A stretch of DNA of 64,000 nt from Vreelandella jeotgali Hwa (GTDB lineage: Bacteria; Pseudomonadota; Gammaproteobacteria; Pseudomonadales; Halomonadaceae), in assembly GCF_000334215.1 (NCBI RefSeq), contig NZ_AMQY01000011.1:310001-374000 (forward strand), given 5' to 3'. Shown here one piece after another: positions 8,696 through 17,181 of the stretch; position 1 is the stretch's first letter; each line of letters opens with the position of its first letter. Under the pieces are notes generated by a model. It was not told where the DNA came from. It saw only the letters and a list, made by a program, of their open reading frames with translations, and did not search any database. Position numbers and translations under genes: made by a program.

Positions 8696-9261
8696 GGCGT
8701 CTCCGTCTCGGCCGCCAGGGTGGCGCAGTCGGCGGGCGTCAGGCGCAGGGTAATACGATCGGCGTTGGCAAAGCGTATCTTGAGCGTCTCTACCCGCTCG
8801 CCGCCGGCGGCGTCGATGCGCTCCAGCCGTTCGGCCACGGCGTCGTCCAGCGGCACAAGCCGCGCCTGCCAGGCGTCTGGCGTGTCGCGCTCGGCATCCG
8901 GGCGCTTAACGGCGAAGTGCTCTTGTAGCGCCTCCCAGTTGCCGTCCAGCAGGCCGGTAAGCACCGGCAGCATGACTTTCAGTGCACGGGGCAGATCGGG
9001 GTTGTCCGCTGCCAATCGCACGCGGTCGTCTACCGGCCGGGTGGTCTGCCAGATCAGCGCGTCGTCCCGGCGTAGAAAATACCCCGTACTTTTCAGCGTG
9101 GTATCCAGGTCGGCCATCTCGCGCTCTTGCGTAAAGCGGGCGCACTGGGAAAGCTCAATGGCCGGCAGCTCGGCGGCGCTGGCGTCTTCGGCCTGAGCGG
9201 CGGGCGCGGCGGCGACAAGCGTCAGCGCGACGGCCAGTGCGGCGTGGCGAATCAGCAGCAT
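8692..9261 (-). CDS. apeL: LolA-like outer membrane lipoprotein carrier (ApeL)
   Basis: A 189-residue exported protein with signal peptide (hydrophobic LAVALTLVAAAPAAQA) and a domain resembling LolA: CARFTQEREMADLDTTLKSTG near the mature N-terminus parallels the FxQ...SGxF pattern of that family. It probably shuttles a hydrophobic cargo, here the aryl polyene lipid, through the periplasm from the MMPL exporter. The ATG at 9261 lies just inside the thioesterase end (10-base overlap). Upstream in-frame codons lack signal-peptide character. Confidence 0.78.
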   Translation of the reverse strand: MLLIRHAALAVALTLVAAAPAAQAEDASAAELPAIELSQCARFTQEREMADLDTTLKSTGYFLRRDDALIWQTTRPVDDRVRLAADNPDLPRALKVMLPVLTGLLDGNWEALQEHFAVKRPDAERDTPDAWQARLVPLDDAVAERLERIDAAGGERVETLKIRFANADRITLRLTPADCATLAAETETP

Positions 9262-9698
9262 GTGTTGGCCTCCTGCCAGGCGAGCAGCCGTTCGATCAGC
9301 GTCGGCGGCGAGGCCAGGCACATGTCTTTCTGGGTCATATCGACGGCGACCTGCACCGTGGACGCCCGGGTCAAGCGCTTGCCGCTTGTAGCGTCGCGTA
9401 CGGTGTAGGCCACCTTGAGCCGGTGTTCCCACTCGGTCAGCCGCGCCTCGATGCGAATGCGCTGGGCAAACAGCGCCGGGGCGGCGTAACGCAGGCGCAG
9501 GTCGATCACCGGCCAGGCAAAGCCGGAGTCGCGCATCTGCGCGTAGTTGTAGTCGATGGCGTCGAGCAGCTTGCAGCGGGCGATTTCCAGATAGCGCACG
9601 TAGTGGCCGTGCCAGGCAACCTGCATCATGTCGACGTCGTGAAAGGGGATTTCGATTTCCACCTCGGCACGCGGTAGCGGGCGATCATCCGGCGTCAT
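9252..9698 (-). CDS. apeK: 4HBT-type acyl thioesterase, aryl polyene (ApeK)
   Basis: A 148-residue hotdog-fold thioesterase. The N-terminal EIPFHDVDMMQVAWHGHYVR is the 4-hydroxybenzoyl-CoA thioesterase signature with Asp in the catalytic position (HDVD) and the downstream WHGHYV. In this pathway it probably releases stalled or finished chains from ACP or CoA. It overlaps the ammonia lyase end by 14 bases and the LolA-like start by 10, so it is part of the same polycistronic message. Confidence 0.85.
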   Translation of the reverse strand: MTPDDRPLPRAEVEIEIPFHDVDMMQVAWHGHYVRYLEIARCKLLDAIDYNYAQMRDSGFAWPVIDLRLRYAAPALFAQRIRIEARLTEWEHRLKVAYTVRDATSGKRLTRASTVQVAVDMTQKDMCLASPPTLIERLLAWQEANTCC

Positions 9699-11253
9699 AG
9701 AGCCTCCAGCGGCGTTGGCGAATCAGTTGGCACAGGTGGCGCAGGTCGGCTTCCAGCGCGCGGTCTTCAAGCAGCGGGGCGATGTTGTCGCGGCACTCGG
9801 CGATAAACGCGGCCAGGCGCGCGGGCAGCGGGTCGGCGTCAACCAGCGCTCGGCGCAGCTCGGCGCCCTGGCAGCCCGCGTGCAGCGTGGCGGCGGCGAC
9901 CTGCTCCACCAGCGTCAGCACGCGCAGGGCGTCCCGGGCGGCAATGGTGCCCATGCTTACTTTGTCCTGGTTGTGCGACTCGGTCGAGCGTGAGAAGACG
10001 CTTGCCGGCATGGTCAGCTTGAGGGCTTCGGCGGTCCAGGCCGAGGCGCCGATCTGCACCGCCTTGTAGCCGTGGTTGAGCGGTAAGCGCTCGGGCGCGG
10101 CGCCGCTCAGGCTGCTGGGCAGGCCGTGGTTGAAGCGGCTGTCGACCAGCAGCGCCAGCTGACGGTCAAGCAGGTCGGCAAGGTTGGCGGCGGCCTGCTT
10201 GAGGCTGTCCATGACAAAGGCCACGTGGCCGCCGTAGAAGTGACCGCCGTGCATGACCTTGCCGCGTTCGGCGTCGATCAGCGGGTTGTCGTTGGCGCTG
10301 TTGAGTTCGTTTTCCAGAAACTGCCGCCACCAGGGCAGGGCGTCTTCGACCACGCCGATGACGTGGGGCGCGCAGCGGGTGGAGTAGCGGTCCTGCAGTC
10401 GCGGCGAGTTGCGCGGGGTGGCCGGTGCGTGCAGGTCGTCGCGCAGGCGCGCGGCCACGTGCTGCTGGCCCGAGTGGGGCTTGGCGGCGAACAGGTCTTC
10501 ATCGAAGTGGTAAGGATTGCCCGACAGCGCATACACCGAAAGCGCGGTGATGCGGGTGGCCAGTTGGCTGGCGTAGGCGCAGCGGGCGTGGGCGAGAATG
10601 CCCAGCGCGGTCATCACTGCGGTGCCGTTCATCAGCGCCAGGCCCTCCTTGGGTTTGAGCCGATAGGGCTCAAGGCCGCGCTCTGCAAGCGCTTCTGCTG
10701 CCGGCCGGCGGCGGCCGTTATCCAGCACCTCGCGCTCGCCGCAGAGCACCGCGGCAAGGTAGGAAAGCGGCGTCAGGTCGCCGCTGGCGCCCACCGAGCC
10801 TTCTTCGGGCATCACCGGCAGCACGTCGTGTTCCAGTAGCCAGGCAAGGCGTTCGAGCAGCTCGACGCTAACCCCGGAGACGCCCCGGCACAGCGATACC
10901 AGCCGCACCAGCACCACCGCTCGGGCAGATTCGGCCGGCAGGGTGTCGCCTATGCCGCAGCCGTGAAAGGTGTAGAGCTGGCGGGGCAGGGTTTCGACAT
11001 CTGCCATCGGCACCGCGCGGGTGCAGGAATCGCCGTAGCCGGTGGTGACGCCGTAGACCACGCCGTCTTCTTCCAGCAGCCGGTGCAAAAACTCGCTGCC
11101 CCGCGCAATGCGGGCGCGAAAATCCGGGTCTTGCGACAGCGCGACGCCGCGGCGGTCCTCAACCACCTCCAGCACGTTTTCCAGGGTGATATCGCTGCCG
11201 TCCAGCATGAGCGGGGCGGGTGAGGCAGTGGGCTTGGCGTTGCGGTGAGTCAT
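9685..11253 (-). CDS. Aromatic amino acid ammonia lyase (HAL/PAL/TAL family)
   Basis: A 522-residue MIO-type lyase. The cofactor-forming Ala-Ser-Gly is at residues 156-158 within GSVGASGDLTPLSYLA. The selectivity pair aligned with the Ser-His of histidine lyases or His-Leu of bacterial tyrosine lyases reads Phe-His (LYTFHGCGIG, residues 96-97), so the substrate cannot be assigned from sequence. Deaminating tyrosine, phenylalanine or histidine gives coumarate, cinnamate or urocanate; in a pigment cluster an aryl acid to feed the ligase is most likely. ATG at 11253 overlaps the acyltransferase stop (ATGA). No other histidine degradation gene is nearby, which argues against plain HutH. Confidence 0.85.
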   Translation of the reverse strand: MTHRNAKPTASPAPLMLDGSDITLENVLEVVEDRRGVALSQDPDFRARIARGSEFLHRLLEEDGVVYGVTTGYGDSCTRAVPMADVETLPRQLYTFHGCGIGDTLPAESARAVVLVRLVSLCRGVSGVSVELLERLAWLLEHDVLPVMPEEGSVGASGDLTPLSYLAAVLCGEREVLDNGRRRPAAEALAERGLEPYRLKPKEGLALMNGTAVMTALGILAHARCAYASQLATRITALSVYALSGNPYHFDEDLFAAKPHSGQQHVAARLRDDLHAPATPRNSPRLQDRYSTRCAPHVIGVVEDALPWWRQFLENELNSANDNPLIDAERGKVMHGGHFYGGHVAFVMDSLKQAAANLADLLDRQLALLVDSRFNHGLPSSLSGAAPERLPLNHGYKAVQIGASAWTAEALKLTMPASVFSRSTESHNQDKVSMGTIAARDALRVLTLVEQVAAATLHAGCQGAELRRALVDADPLPARLAAFIAECRDNIAPLLEDRALEADLRHLCQLIRQRRWRLYDAG

Positions 11254-12179
11254 GACGGGGTGTCCGTGTCGTCGTGCCAGAACGGGAAGAAATTGAACCA
11301 CTGCAGCGGGTAGCGGCGTACCCGCGCGGCGAGGTGGTCGGCGTGGCGCTGCATGGCGGTGTCGATCCAGGCCTCGCGCTCGCGGCGGGGCAGGCCTGTG
11401 GTGTCGTCGAAGGGCTCGAAGTCGGCCTGAAAGCCGTCGCCGTCGCGCACGCAGGAAAGCGTGTAGACCGGGCAGCGCAGCAGCGTGGCGAGATGAAAGG
11501 GGCCTTCGGGGAAAGGCGCGCTCTCCCCCAGAAATTCAAGCGAGCGGGTGCGGCCGTCGTTTAACGGCACGCGGTCGGCGGCGATCACTACAAAGCCGCC
11601 GGCGCGTATGCGCGCGTCGAGTATCTGGGCGGTGCCCGGGGTCATGTCGGTGACTTCCAGCACGTCCGGGCGCGGCTGGCCGGTGGCGCGTTCCAGCAGG
11701 CGGTTGAACTTCCGGGCGTTGTGCCGGTGCATGAGTATCGTCAGGCCGAAGTCGTCGTGCTGATTGCCCAGCGCGTTGACGATATCCAGGTTGCCGTGGT
11801 GGGCCACGAGTATCAGACCGCCGCGGCCGCCGCGTACGGCACGCTCCATGTTGGCAACGCCCCGGCCGTAAATGGGCGCGTGCTGCTCGCCGCTCCAGGC
11901 GGTGACCTTGTCCATCATGGTTTCGCCAAAGGTCATGAAATGCGCCAGGCTTTGCCGCCAGCGCGCCGGCTTGCTGCGCTCGGCGTCGGGGTCGAGCCGC
12001 TGCAGGTAGCGCAGCGAGGCGCGCCGGGCCAGGCCGTGGCGCAGAAAATACCAGGTGATCACCGGGCGCAGCACCAGCCGAAACGGCCAGTGGCCCAATA
12101 CCCGGCGGATACGCACCATGATCAGCATGCCCAGCAGCGTGCCGCGCTCGCCGATGTGGGCCCAGTGGTGCGAGCTCAT
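11250..12179 (-). CDS. LpxL/HtrB-type acyltransferase of aryl polyene cluster
   Basis: A 309-residue membrane-associated acyltransferase of the lysophospholipid/lauroyl type: one N-terminal hydrophobic region, AHHGNLD as the HX4D-like catalytic motif, and APFPEGPFHLATLL downstream. It could acylate the lipid anchor of the pigment. The gene starts in the stop codon of the glycosyltransferase (ATGA). As I recall, in E. coli-type clusters one longer protein (ApeJ) joins a glycosyltransferase and an acyltransferase; here the two functions are separate adjacent genes. Confidence 0.8.
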   Translation of the reverse strand: MSSHHWAHIGERGTLLGMLIMVRIRRVLGHWPFRLVLRPVITWYFLRHGLARRASLRYLQRLDPDAERSKPARWRQSLAHFMTFGETMMDKVTAWSGEQHAPIYGRGVANMERAVRGGRGGLILVAHHGNLDIVNALGNQHDDFGLTILMHRHNARKFNRLLERATGQPRPDVLEVTDMTPGTAQILDARIRAGGFVVIAADRVPLNDGRTRSLEFLGESAPFPEGPFHLATLLRCPVYTLSCVRDGDGFQADFEPFDDTTGLPRREREAWIDTAMQRHADHLAARVRRYPLQWFNFFPFWHDDTDTPS

Positions 12180-12928
12180 GGCGTCCTCCCCCGCGCCAGC
12201 AGGCGCGGCAGCCGCCACAGCATGCCGAAGAACAGCCGAGTGTGCATGGCGGTAATGCCGACGTTGTCGCGCCAGGGCGCAAAGTGGCTGATGCCGTCGG
12301 CCGGATACTGCACGCGTACCGGCAGATTGGCGATACGCCCGCCGGCCCAGTGCCAGCGCACCAGCACTTCGGTATCGAAGCTCATGCGGTCGCCGCAGGG
12401 GTGGCGCTCGAGCATGGCGTTGAGCGCCGCCAGCGGGTAGAGGCGCACGCCGCACATGGTGTCGCGAATATCCAGCGACAAGGTGTTGATCCACACCCAG
12501 ATGTGAGTGGCGTAGCGGCCGTAAAGCCGAATCCGGGGCACGCTTTGGTCATAGCGCGGGTAGCCTGCACACAGGCATTCCGGCGACTCAAACATGGCGT
12601 CGATAAACGCCGGCAGGTCGTCCGGATGGTGCTGGCCGTCGGCGTCAACCTGCAGCGCGTGGGTGTAGCCCAGCCGCTGAGCTTCGGTTAGCCCGGCGCG
12701 TACCGCCGCGCCCTTGCCGCGGTTTTCGGGCAGCCGCAAAAGATGGTGGCCGACGTCGGCCAGGCGGTCCAGTTCGTGTCGACATTCAGCGTCGCTGCCG
12801 TCGTCTACCAGCAGTACCGGTAGATCGATCGCGGTGAGCGAGGCACATACACCGGCGACGGTTGCCGGGTGGTTGTAGACTGGTATCAGCGCACAAGGGG
12901 CGAGTGGTGCTTGACGGGGTGAGCTCAT
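12176..12928 (-). CDS. Family 2 glycosyltransferase of aryl polyene cluster
   Basis: A 250-residue GT2 enzyme. It begins ALIPVYNHPATV, followed by LLVDDGSD (nucleotide-binding Asp residues), KGAAVRAGL, and QVDADGQHHPDD, the DxD-like metal site of dolichyl-phosphate-mannose-synthase-like enzymes. It would transfer a sugar to the lipid anchor or head group of the aryl polyene on the cytoplasmic face. There is no C-terminal membrane domain. It overlaps the ligase stop and the acyltransferase start by four bases each. Confidence 0.85.
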   Translation of the reverse strand: MSSPRQAPLAPCALIPVYNHPATVAGVCASLTAIDLPVLLVDDGSDAECRHELDRLADVGHHLLRLPENRGKGAAVRAGLTEAQRLGYTHALQVDADGQHHPDDLPAFIDAMFESPECLCAGYPRYDQSVPRIRLYGRYATHIWVWINTLSLDIRDTMCGVRLYPLAALNAMLERHPCGDRMSFDTEVLVRWHWAGGRIANLPVRVQYPADGISHFAPWRDNVGITAMHTRLFFGMLWRLPRLLARGRTP

Positions 12929-14637
12929 GGGGATGCCTCCTCCACGGCAATGTGGTGAAAACGCAGGCGGCCGGCGGCGTGACGGCCCTCCCGGGAGTCC
13001 AGCGTAAAGTGGATGCCGGCCTCGCGGCGCTCGAGCGTCAGTTGGCAGCGGCTGCCCGGGCCCAGCGGGCGTTGAAACTTGAGCCGATCCACGCCCTCAA
13101 AGTCATGGCTGTGGCCAAAGCTGGCCGTGGCCTGCTCGATGGCCCATTGCATCAGTACCACGCCCGGTACCACCGGGTAGTCGTCAAAGTGGCCGTCGAG
13201 AAACGCCAGCCGCTCGGGGACTTCCAGGGTGATGCAGCGCTTTTCCGGGCCGTCGCGGTGCTCGCCCAGCCAGCGCGGCAGGCGGTTGTCGTCGAGGTCG
13301 GCGAACAGCCGCTCACGCGCTGCGCGGTCAAGCTTGCCCTGGGCGTTGGTGGGCAGCTCGGCGACAAAGCGCCAGTAGCGCGGCAGGGCGACGGCTTCAT
13401 GCCGGGGGGCCAGCTGCTCGCGCAGGCGTTCGGTGAGCGCCCGGCGCTCGGCGTGGGTCTGGGGCAGTGCGTGCTCTTCGAGGACGACCACCGCGCCCAG
13501 CCGGCCTTCCTGCTGGCTGGCCCGGCGGGTAACGCGCACGCAGCGAGCCTCCTGGACCTCGGGCAGCGCGGCCATATCGCGCTCCAGCGCGGTGAGCGAG
13601 ACGCGCTTGCCGGCCAGTTTGATCAGCCGGTCGGCGCGGCCGTGCAGGCGAAAACCGCCGGCCGTGGGCTCGGCGATGTCGGCCTGCTGCCACCACTGTC
13701 GGGGCGCTTCGAGAAACGCCGAGCGCAGCTCAAGGCGCGCGTCTTCCACTCGGGTCTCGACGCCGGGAAGCGGCGTCCAGTCGGCGCTATGGGTTTGCCG
13801 CCGCCAGGCGATGCCGCCGGTTTCGGTGCTGCCGTAGATCTCGACCACCGGAGCATCGAGCAGGCTTTCGCTGCGCTGAGCGTGGTCGGCGGCCAGCGGC
13901 GCGCCGGAAGAAAACACGCGAGCGGGGGCGCCGGCCTGCTGCCAGTCCAGGTGGTCGGGCAGCCGCGATAGCTGCGCCGGCGAGCTGATAAGCGTGGTGT
14001 CGAGGCCGGCGCTGCGGGCTTCAAGCAGGCGCCGCGCCATCACCTCCGGGTAGTGGCCGTCGCCGCCGCAAAACGGCGCGCCGTGGCATAGCGGGCGCAG
14101 GATGCCCGCCAGCAGGCCGTAAATATGCTGGTGGCTTACCTGGGAGATCACCGCGCTGTCGCCCAGCGGCCACAGCGTGGCCTGCACGGCAAGCTCGGCG
14201 TCGAGCTGGTCAAAGCGCTTGGCCTGCATCAGCGGCTCGCCGGTGGAGCCGGAGGTATACAGCACCAGCGCCTCGGTGTGTTCGTCCAGCGCCCGAGGAG
14301 CGGGCAGGTCGCGTGCGGGGGCAGCCGCCGGCGGGCGTGCCGGCATCACGCCGTCGAGCCGTTCGCCCAGGCGCTCAAGGGTGTCCGCCCGCCCGTCGCC
14401 GGGCAGCACGGCGCTGCGTCCGCTTTCCCACAGCGCCAAAAGCGCGGCGCAGAACGTCTCGGGCGCGGGGTCGTGCAGCAGCCAGCGGCCCCGGGGTTTG
14501 TCCGCCAGCCAGCGGCGCCAGGCGTCAATCACGGTTCCCAAGGCGCTGGGTTGGCACCAACCCGGGGGAAGCGAGAGCGGCGCGCTAGCGGTCATGGAGC
14601 GGCGCCAGGGCAGTTGAGTCAGGGCGGCATGGGTCAC
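12925..14637 (-). CDS. AMP-dependent ligase fused to dehydratase half (ApeH-ApeI)
   Basis: A 570-residue fusion. Residues about 1-450 form an acyl-CoA synthetase-like AMP ligase with the P-loop LYTSGSTGEP, EIYGSTETGG and the hinge HGRADRLIKLAGKRV, ending in the catalytic Lys of NAQGKLDR. The last 115 residues are a hotdog domain with GHFDDYPVVPGVVL, which keeps the FabZ His but has Gln where the Glu would be (VLMQWA). The ligase half should load the aryl starter acid onto ACP; the dehydratase half should complete its active site with ApeP. In other clusters apeH and apeI are separate genes. The GTG start at 14637 has no strong ribosome site; ATG at 14595 is an alternative. Confidence 0.85.
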   Translation of the reverse strand: MTHAALTQLPWRRSMTASAPLSLPPGWCQPSALGTVIDAWRRWLADKPRGRWLLHDPAPETFCAALLALWESGRSAVLPGDGRADTLERLGERLDGVMPARPPAAAPARDLPAPRALDEHTEALVLYTSGSTGEPLMQAKRFDQLDAELAVQATLWPLGDSAVISQVSHQHIYGLLAGILRPLCHGAPFCGGDGHYPEVMARRLLEARSAGLDTTLISSPAQLSRLPDHLDWQQAGAPARVFSSGAPLAADHAQRSESLLDAPVVEIYGSTETGGIAWRRQTHSADWTPLPGVETRVEDARLELRSAFLEAPRQWWQQADIAEPTAGGFRLHGRADRLIKLAGKRVSLTALERDMAALPEVQEARCVRVTRRASQQEGRLGAVVVLEEHALPQTHAERRALTERLREQLAPRHEAVALPRYWRFVAELPTNAQGKLDRAARERLFADLDDNRLPRWLGEHRDGPEKRCITLEVPERLAFLDGHFDDYPVVPGVVLMQWAIEQATASFGHSHDFEGVDRLKFQRPLGPGSRCQLTLERREAGIHFTLDSREGRHAAGRLRFHHIAVEEASP

Positions 14638-14669
14638 GGGGCTATTCTCGAAAAGCGTGGGTCAAAAAG

Positions 14670-15214
14670 TCAGTGCTGTTGGGCGCGGCGGCGCAGTCGG
14701 TAGCGGCAGCACCCTTCGCCGGCAAACATCAGGCCGATCAGGACGTAGCTGATAACGCCGTTATACAGCGACCATAGCGCCAGGCTGGCGTACAGCGCGG
14801 TGGCCGCGGCGAGACAGCCGTTGAGCACAAAAAATCCGCACCATACCTGGGTGACGCGGCGGGTGTAGCGCACCCCGCCGGCGGCAGGTCGGGCTCGCGC
14901 AGGCGTGCCAGGCGCTCGATGATGGGCGGCCCCTGCCACAAACTGGTGGTAAACAGCGTAAGCATCACGGCGTTGATGGCCACCGGATAGGCGCGTACGC
15001 CCCATTCGGCTTCGCCTACCAGGCCCAGCAGAATCAGCCCTGCTGCGGCGACGGCGGCCAGCAGGCGCGCCTCGGGAAAGCGCCAGGCCAAAAGGCCGGC
15101 GCCGGCTATCAGTAGCGGCCAGCTGCCGACCAGGCCGTGCAGCCACCAGATCAGCAGCGGCCAGGCCATCATCAGCGGCGCCAGCAGCCAGCGAAGCGCG
15201 GGCCGGCGGTTCAT
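14670..15214 (-). pseudogene. apeG: ApeG membrane protein (COG4648), frameshifted
   Basis: Reading from the ATG at 15214 gives a membrane protein with several hydrophobic helices that is in family up to REPDLPPAG, then continues as an unrelated tail to a stop at 14738. One frame over, the family-like sequence continues as VRYTRRVTQVWCGFFVLNG and ends normally at 14670 with a further membrane helix and basic tail. The switch falls in a run of four C (14873-14876, GGGG on the coding strand); one more G would restore a 181-residue protein. Either a real one-base deletion or a sequencing error. The start overlaps the upstream ACP stop (ATGA). Confidence 0.85.
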
Positions 15215-15483
15215 TCGGCCTGTAGCAGGCGTTCAACGGCGGTGACGACGTCATCGAGAGTGCGCACGGCCTTGAAGTCTTCGGGATTAACCCGGCGGCC
15301 GGTGAATCGCTTGAGCTCGACCACCATGTCCACGGCGTCAATGCTGTCGATGTCGAGGTCTTCGTAGAGACGCGCGTCGAGGTGAACCTCGTCGGCGTCG
15401 ATTTCAAACAGCTCGACCAGAATCCTTCTAACCTGTTCAAGAATGTCGTCGCGGCTGATGTCTGTGGGAGTGTCAGCGGTCAC
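15211..15483 (-). CDS. apeF: Acyl carrier protein, aryl polyene (ApeF)
   Basis: A 90-residue carrier protein with the phosphopantetheine attachment Ser in LDIDSIDAVDMV (Ser 47). The four-helix pattern is intact and the surface is acidic. It starts with GTG at 15483, eleven bases inside the preceding ACP gene. An earlier Met in the same frame exists only in sequence that overlaps that gene in another frame, so I reject it. It carries the growing chain or the starter unit; which of the two ACPs does which cannot be told from sequence. Confidence 0.88.
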   Translation of the reverse strand: MTADTPTDISRDDILEQVRRILVELFEIDADEVHLDARLYEDLDIDSIDAVDMVVELKRFTGRRVNPEDFKAVRTLDDVVTAVERLLQAE

Positions 15484-15745
15484 GGCGGGCCTCCACGAGT
15501 GCGCGCAGCGCGTCAAGGCTGGCGAAATGTTGACGGGTATCTTCCGCTTCGGCGTCGAGCTTGATGCCGTAGCGTTTTTGCAGCTCAAGCCCCAGCTCCA
15601 GCGCGTCGATGGAATCCAGCCCCAATCCTTCGCCAAACAGCGGGGCCTGGTTATCAATATCGTCGGGCGTGACGTCTTCCAGTTCCAGCGCTTCGATAAT
15701 CATGCGCTTGAGGTCAAGGGTCAGCTGTGATGAAGGGTCATGCAT
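15473..15745 (-). CDS. apeE: Acyl carrier protein, aryl polyene (ApeE)
   Basis: A 90-residue acyl carrier protein with the attachment Ser in GLGLDSIDALELGLEL. It is clearly diverged from the neighbouring ACP, so the two are not a recent duplication. ATG at 15745 is chosen over an upstream TTG; it lies just inside the end of the acyltransferase gene. It would be activated by the phosphopantetheinyl transferase at the left edge. Confidence 0.88.
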   Translation of the reverse strand: MHDPSSQLTLDLKRMIIEALELEDVTPDDIDNQAPLFGEGLGLDSIDALELGLELQKRYGIKLDAEAEDTRQHFASLDALRALVEARRDR

Positions 15746-16505
15746 GGTCAAAATGTTCCAGCTTGTGATTAAAGAAGTCGCTTAATTCGCGGGTCAGACG
15801 TCGAGCGCGCACGCCGGGAGGCTGGTCGGTGTCCCGGCTGACGGGCAGGTCATCCAGCACCTGAAAGTCAATCTGAACCTTGCGCGGCGGGATGTGGTAC
15901 CAGGGCTCGCCCTTGGTCAGCGTCGTGGGGCGGCAGCGGATCAGCACCGGGATGATGTCGGCATCGGTGCGCAGTGCAATATTGGCCGCCCCGCGACGAA
16001 ACTTGATTGGGCGGTCGGGGTGGGTACGCGTGCCTTCGGGGAACAGGATCAGCGAGTGGCCCCGGGCCAGACTCGCGCGCGCTGCCTCGAGCACCGCGTC
16101 GGGTTCGCGATTGGTGATGTAGCCGGCCGCGCGGATGGGGCCGCGGGTAAAGGGATTTTCGGCCAGCCGGCCCTTGATGATGCAGTCGGCCTGGGGCACA
16201 TGGCCAAGCAGAAACACCACGTCGATCAGCGACGGATGGTTGGCCAGAATCAGACGCCCGGGGCGCTGTAGCCGGGAAACGCCGTCAAAGTCGTAGTCCA
16301 GCACGCCGAGCAGGCGCATCAGGCCGATAAACAGACGAAAGGCTCGGCCAATCAGTGCTCGGGCAAGGTAGCGGCGCCGGGTCGGGTTGTGAACGCACAG
16401 GCGCAGCGCCGGGTCAATGACCAGACCAATGGCCAGGCCGCCCAGGCCAAAAAGGGCAAACGAAAGCGCGGTGCCCAGCCCGCGCCGATACTGATCGAGC
16501 GTCAT
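15738..16505 (-). CDS. apeD: PlsC-like acyltransferase of aryl polyene cluster (ApeD)
   Basis: A 255-residue membrane acyltransferase of the 1-acylglycerol-3-phosphate type. The catalytic NHPSLIDVVFLLG gives the HX4D motif and LILFPEGTRTHPDRP the substrate-binding EGTR motif. An N-terminal hydrophobic helix (residues 12-35) anchors it in the inner membrane. It probably helps attach the polyene acyl chain, or a fatty acid, to the lipid anchor. The ATG overlaps the chain length factor stop (ATGA). Confidence 0.82.
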   Translation of the reverse strand: MTLDQYRRGLGTALSFALFGLGGLAIGLVIDPALRLCVHNPTRRRYLARALIGRAFRLFIGLMRLLGVLDYDFDGVSRLQRPGRLILANHPSLIDVVFLLGHVPQADCIIKGRLAENPFTRGPIRAAGYITNREPDAVLEAARASLARGHSLILFPEGTRTHPDRPIKFRRGAANIALRTDADIIPVLIRCRPTTLTKGEPWYHIPPRKVQIDFQVLDDLPVSRDTDQPPGVRARRLTRELSDFFNHKLEHFDHA

Positions 16506-17173
16506 GGGGCCACCTGCGTAAAGCGCTGCAGCCCGTCAAGCCAGGGGGTACTGCCGGAAAGCCAGCGGATAACCTCAAGCGGAGTAGGTTCTGCGGGAGT
16601 CTCCGGGTGGGTAGCGGCGAGATGGGGGCCGTCGCCGACTCTACGGCTGAGACGCAGGCCCACCGCGCAGGCTTGTCCCGGATGGGGGGTGTAGCCGTGA
16701 TAGGTGTCGGGCAGCTCGCCTTCGGAAAAGACGATGACCACGTTATCGTGGCCGGCATCCAGATAGCCTTCGGCTTCGGTGAGCAGGGCATCGAACTCAT
16801 GACCGCAGGCGCCCAGCGCTTGCAGCGGCTGGCGGTGGTCGTGGGCAATGGAATACACGCCCAGTACGGCGTTATGTACCGACATGGAAAACCGCGCCGG
16901 TGACAGCGGTATGTCCTGGGCCAGGCTTTCCAGCATGGATAGCGTATGCGCGACGTCGCCGTGGCGGGAGGCATGGATCAGCGGGCAGCCGTCGTGCGGT
17001 ACAAGCGCATGGAGGATATCGCAGGTCGCTCGACCGGCAGCATCCAGACGACGTTTCAATAGCCTGGGCAGGGTGCTGCCGATGGGTAGCAGAATCTCCC
17101 GCCGGGACGGAATCATGTCGTGGTCGTCGTGGGCGCACCAGGCGCGCCAATCGCTGATGCGAAGTCTTTCCAT
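16502..17173 (-). CDS. apeC: Ketosynthase chain length factor, aryl polyene (ApeC)
   Basis: A 223-residue protein matching only the N-terminal half of ketosynthases. The stretch SVHNAVLGVYSIA and the following Asp-rich region are typical of the 'chain length factor' of aryl polyene clusters. The two catalytic His motifs of the missing C-terminal half are absent, so it cannot condense alone. It is expected to pair with ApeO and shape the tunnel that sets chain length. ATG at 17173 is taken as the start because upstream in-frame sequence falls in AT-rich promoter DNA. This is the first gene of the operon. Confidence 0.8.
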   Translation of the reverse strand: MERLRISDWRAWCAHDDHDMIPSRREILLPIGSTLPRLLKRRLDAAGRATCDILHALVPHDGCPLIHASRHGDVAHTLSMLESLAQDIPLSPARFSMSVHNAVLGVYSIAHDHRQPLQALGACGHEFDALLTEAEGYLDAGHDNVVIVFSEGELPDTYHGYTPHPGQACAVGLRLSRRVGDGPHLAATHPETPAEPTPLEVIRWLSGSTPWLDGLQRFTQVAP

Positions 17174-17181
17174 GACGGGCG

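Noticed and set aside
9685-11253. Histidine utilisation gene hutH
   Set aside because: No hutU, hutI or hutG nearby, the selectivity pair differs, and it is embedded in the pigment operon.
16502-17173. ApeC as a truncated, broken ketosynthase
   Set aside because: The half-length form is normal for the chain length factor of aryl polyene clusters, and it is in frame with tight neighbours.
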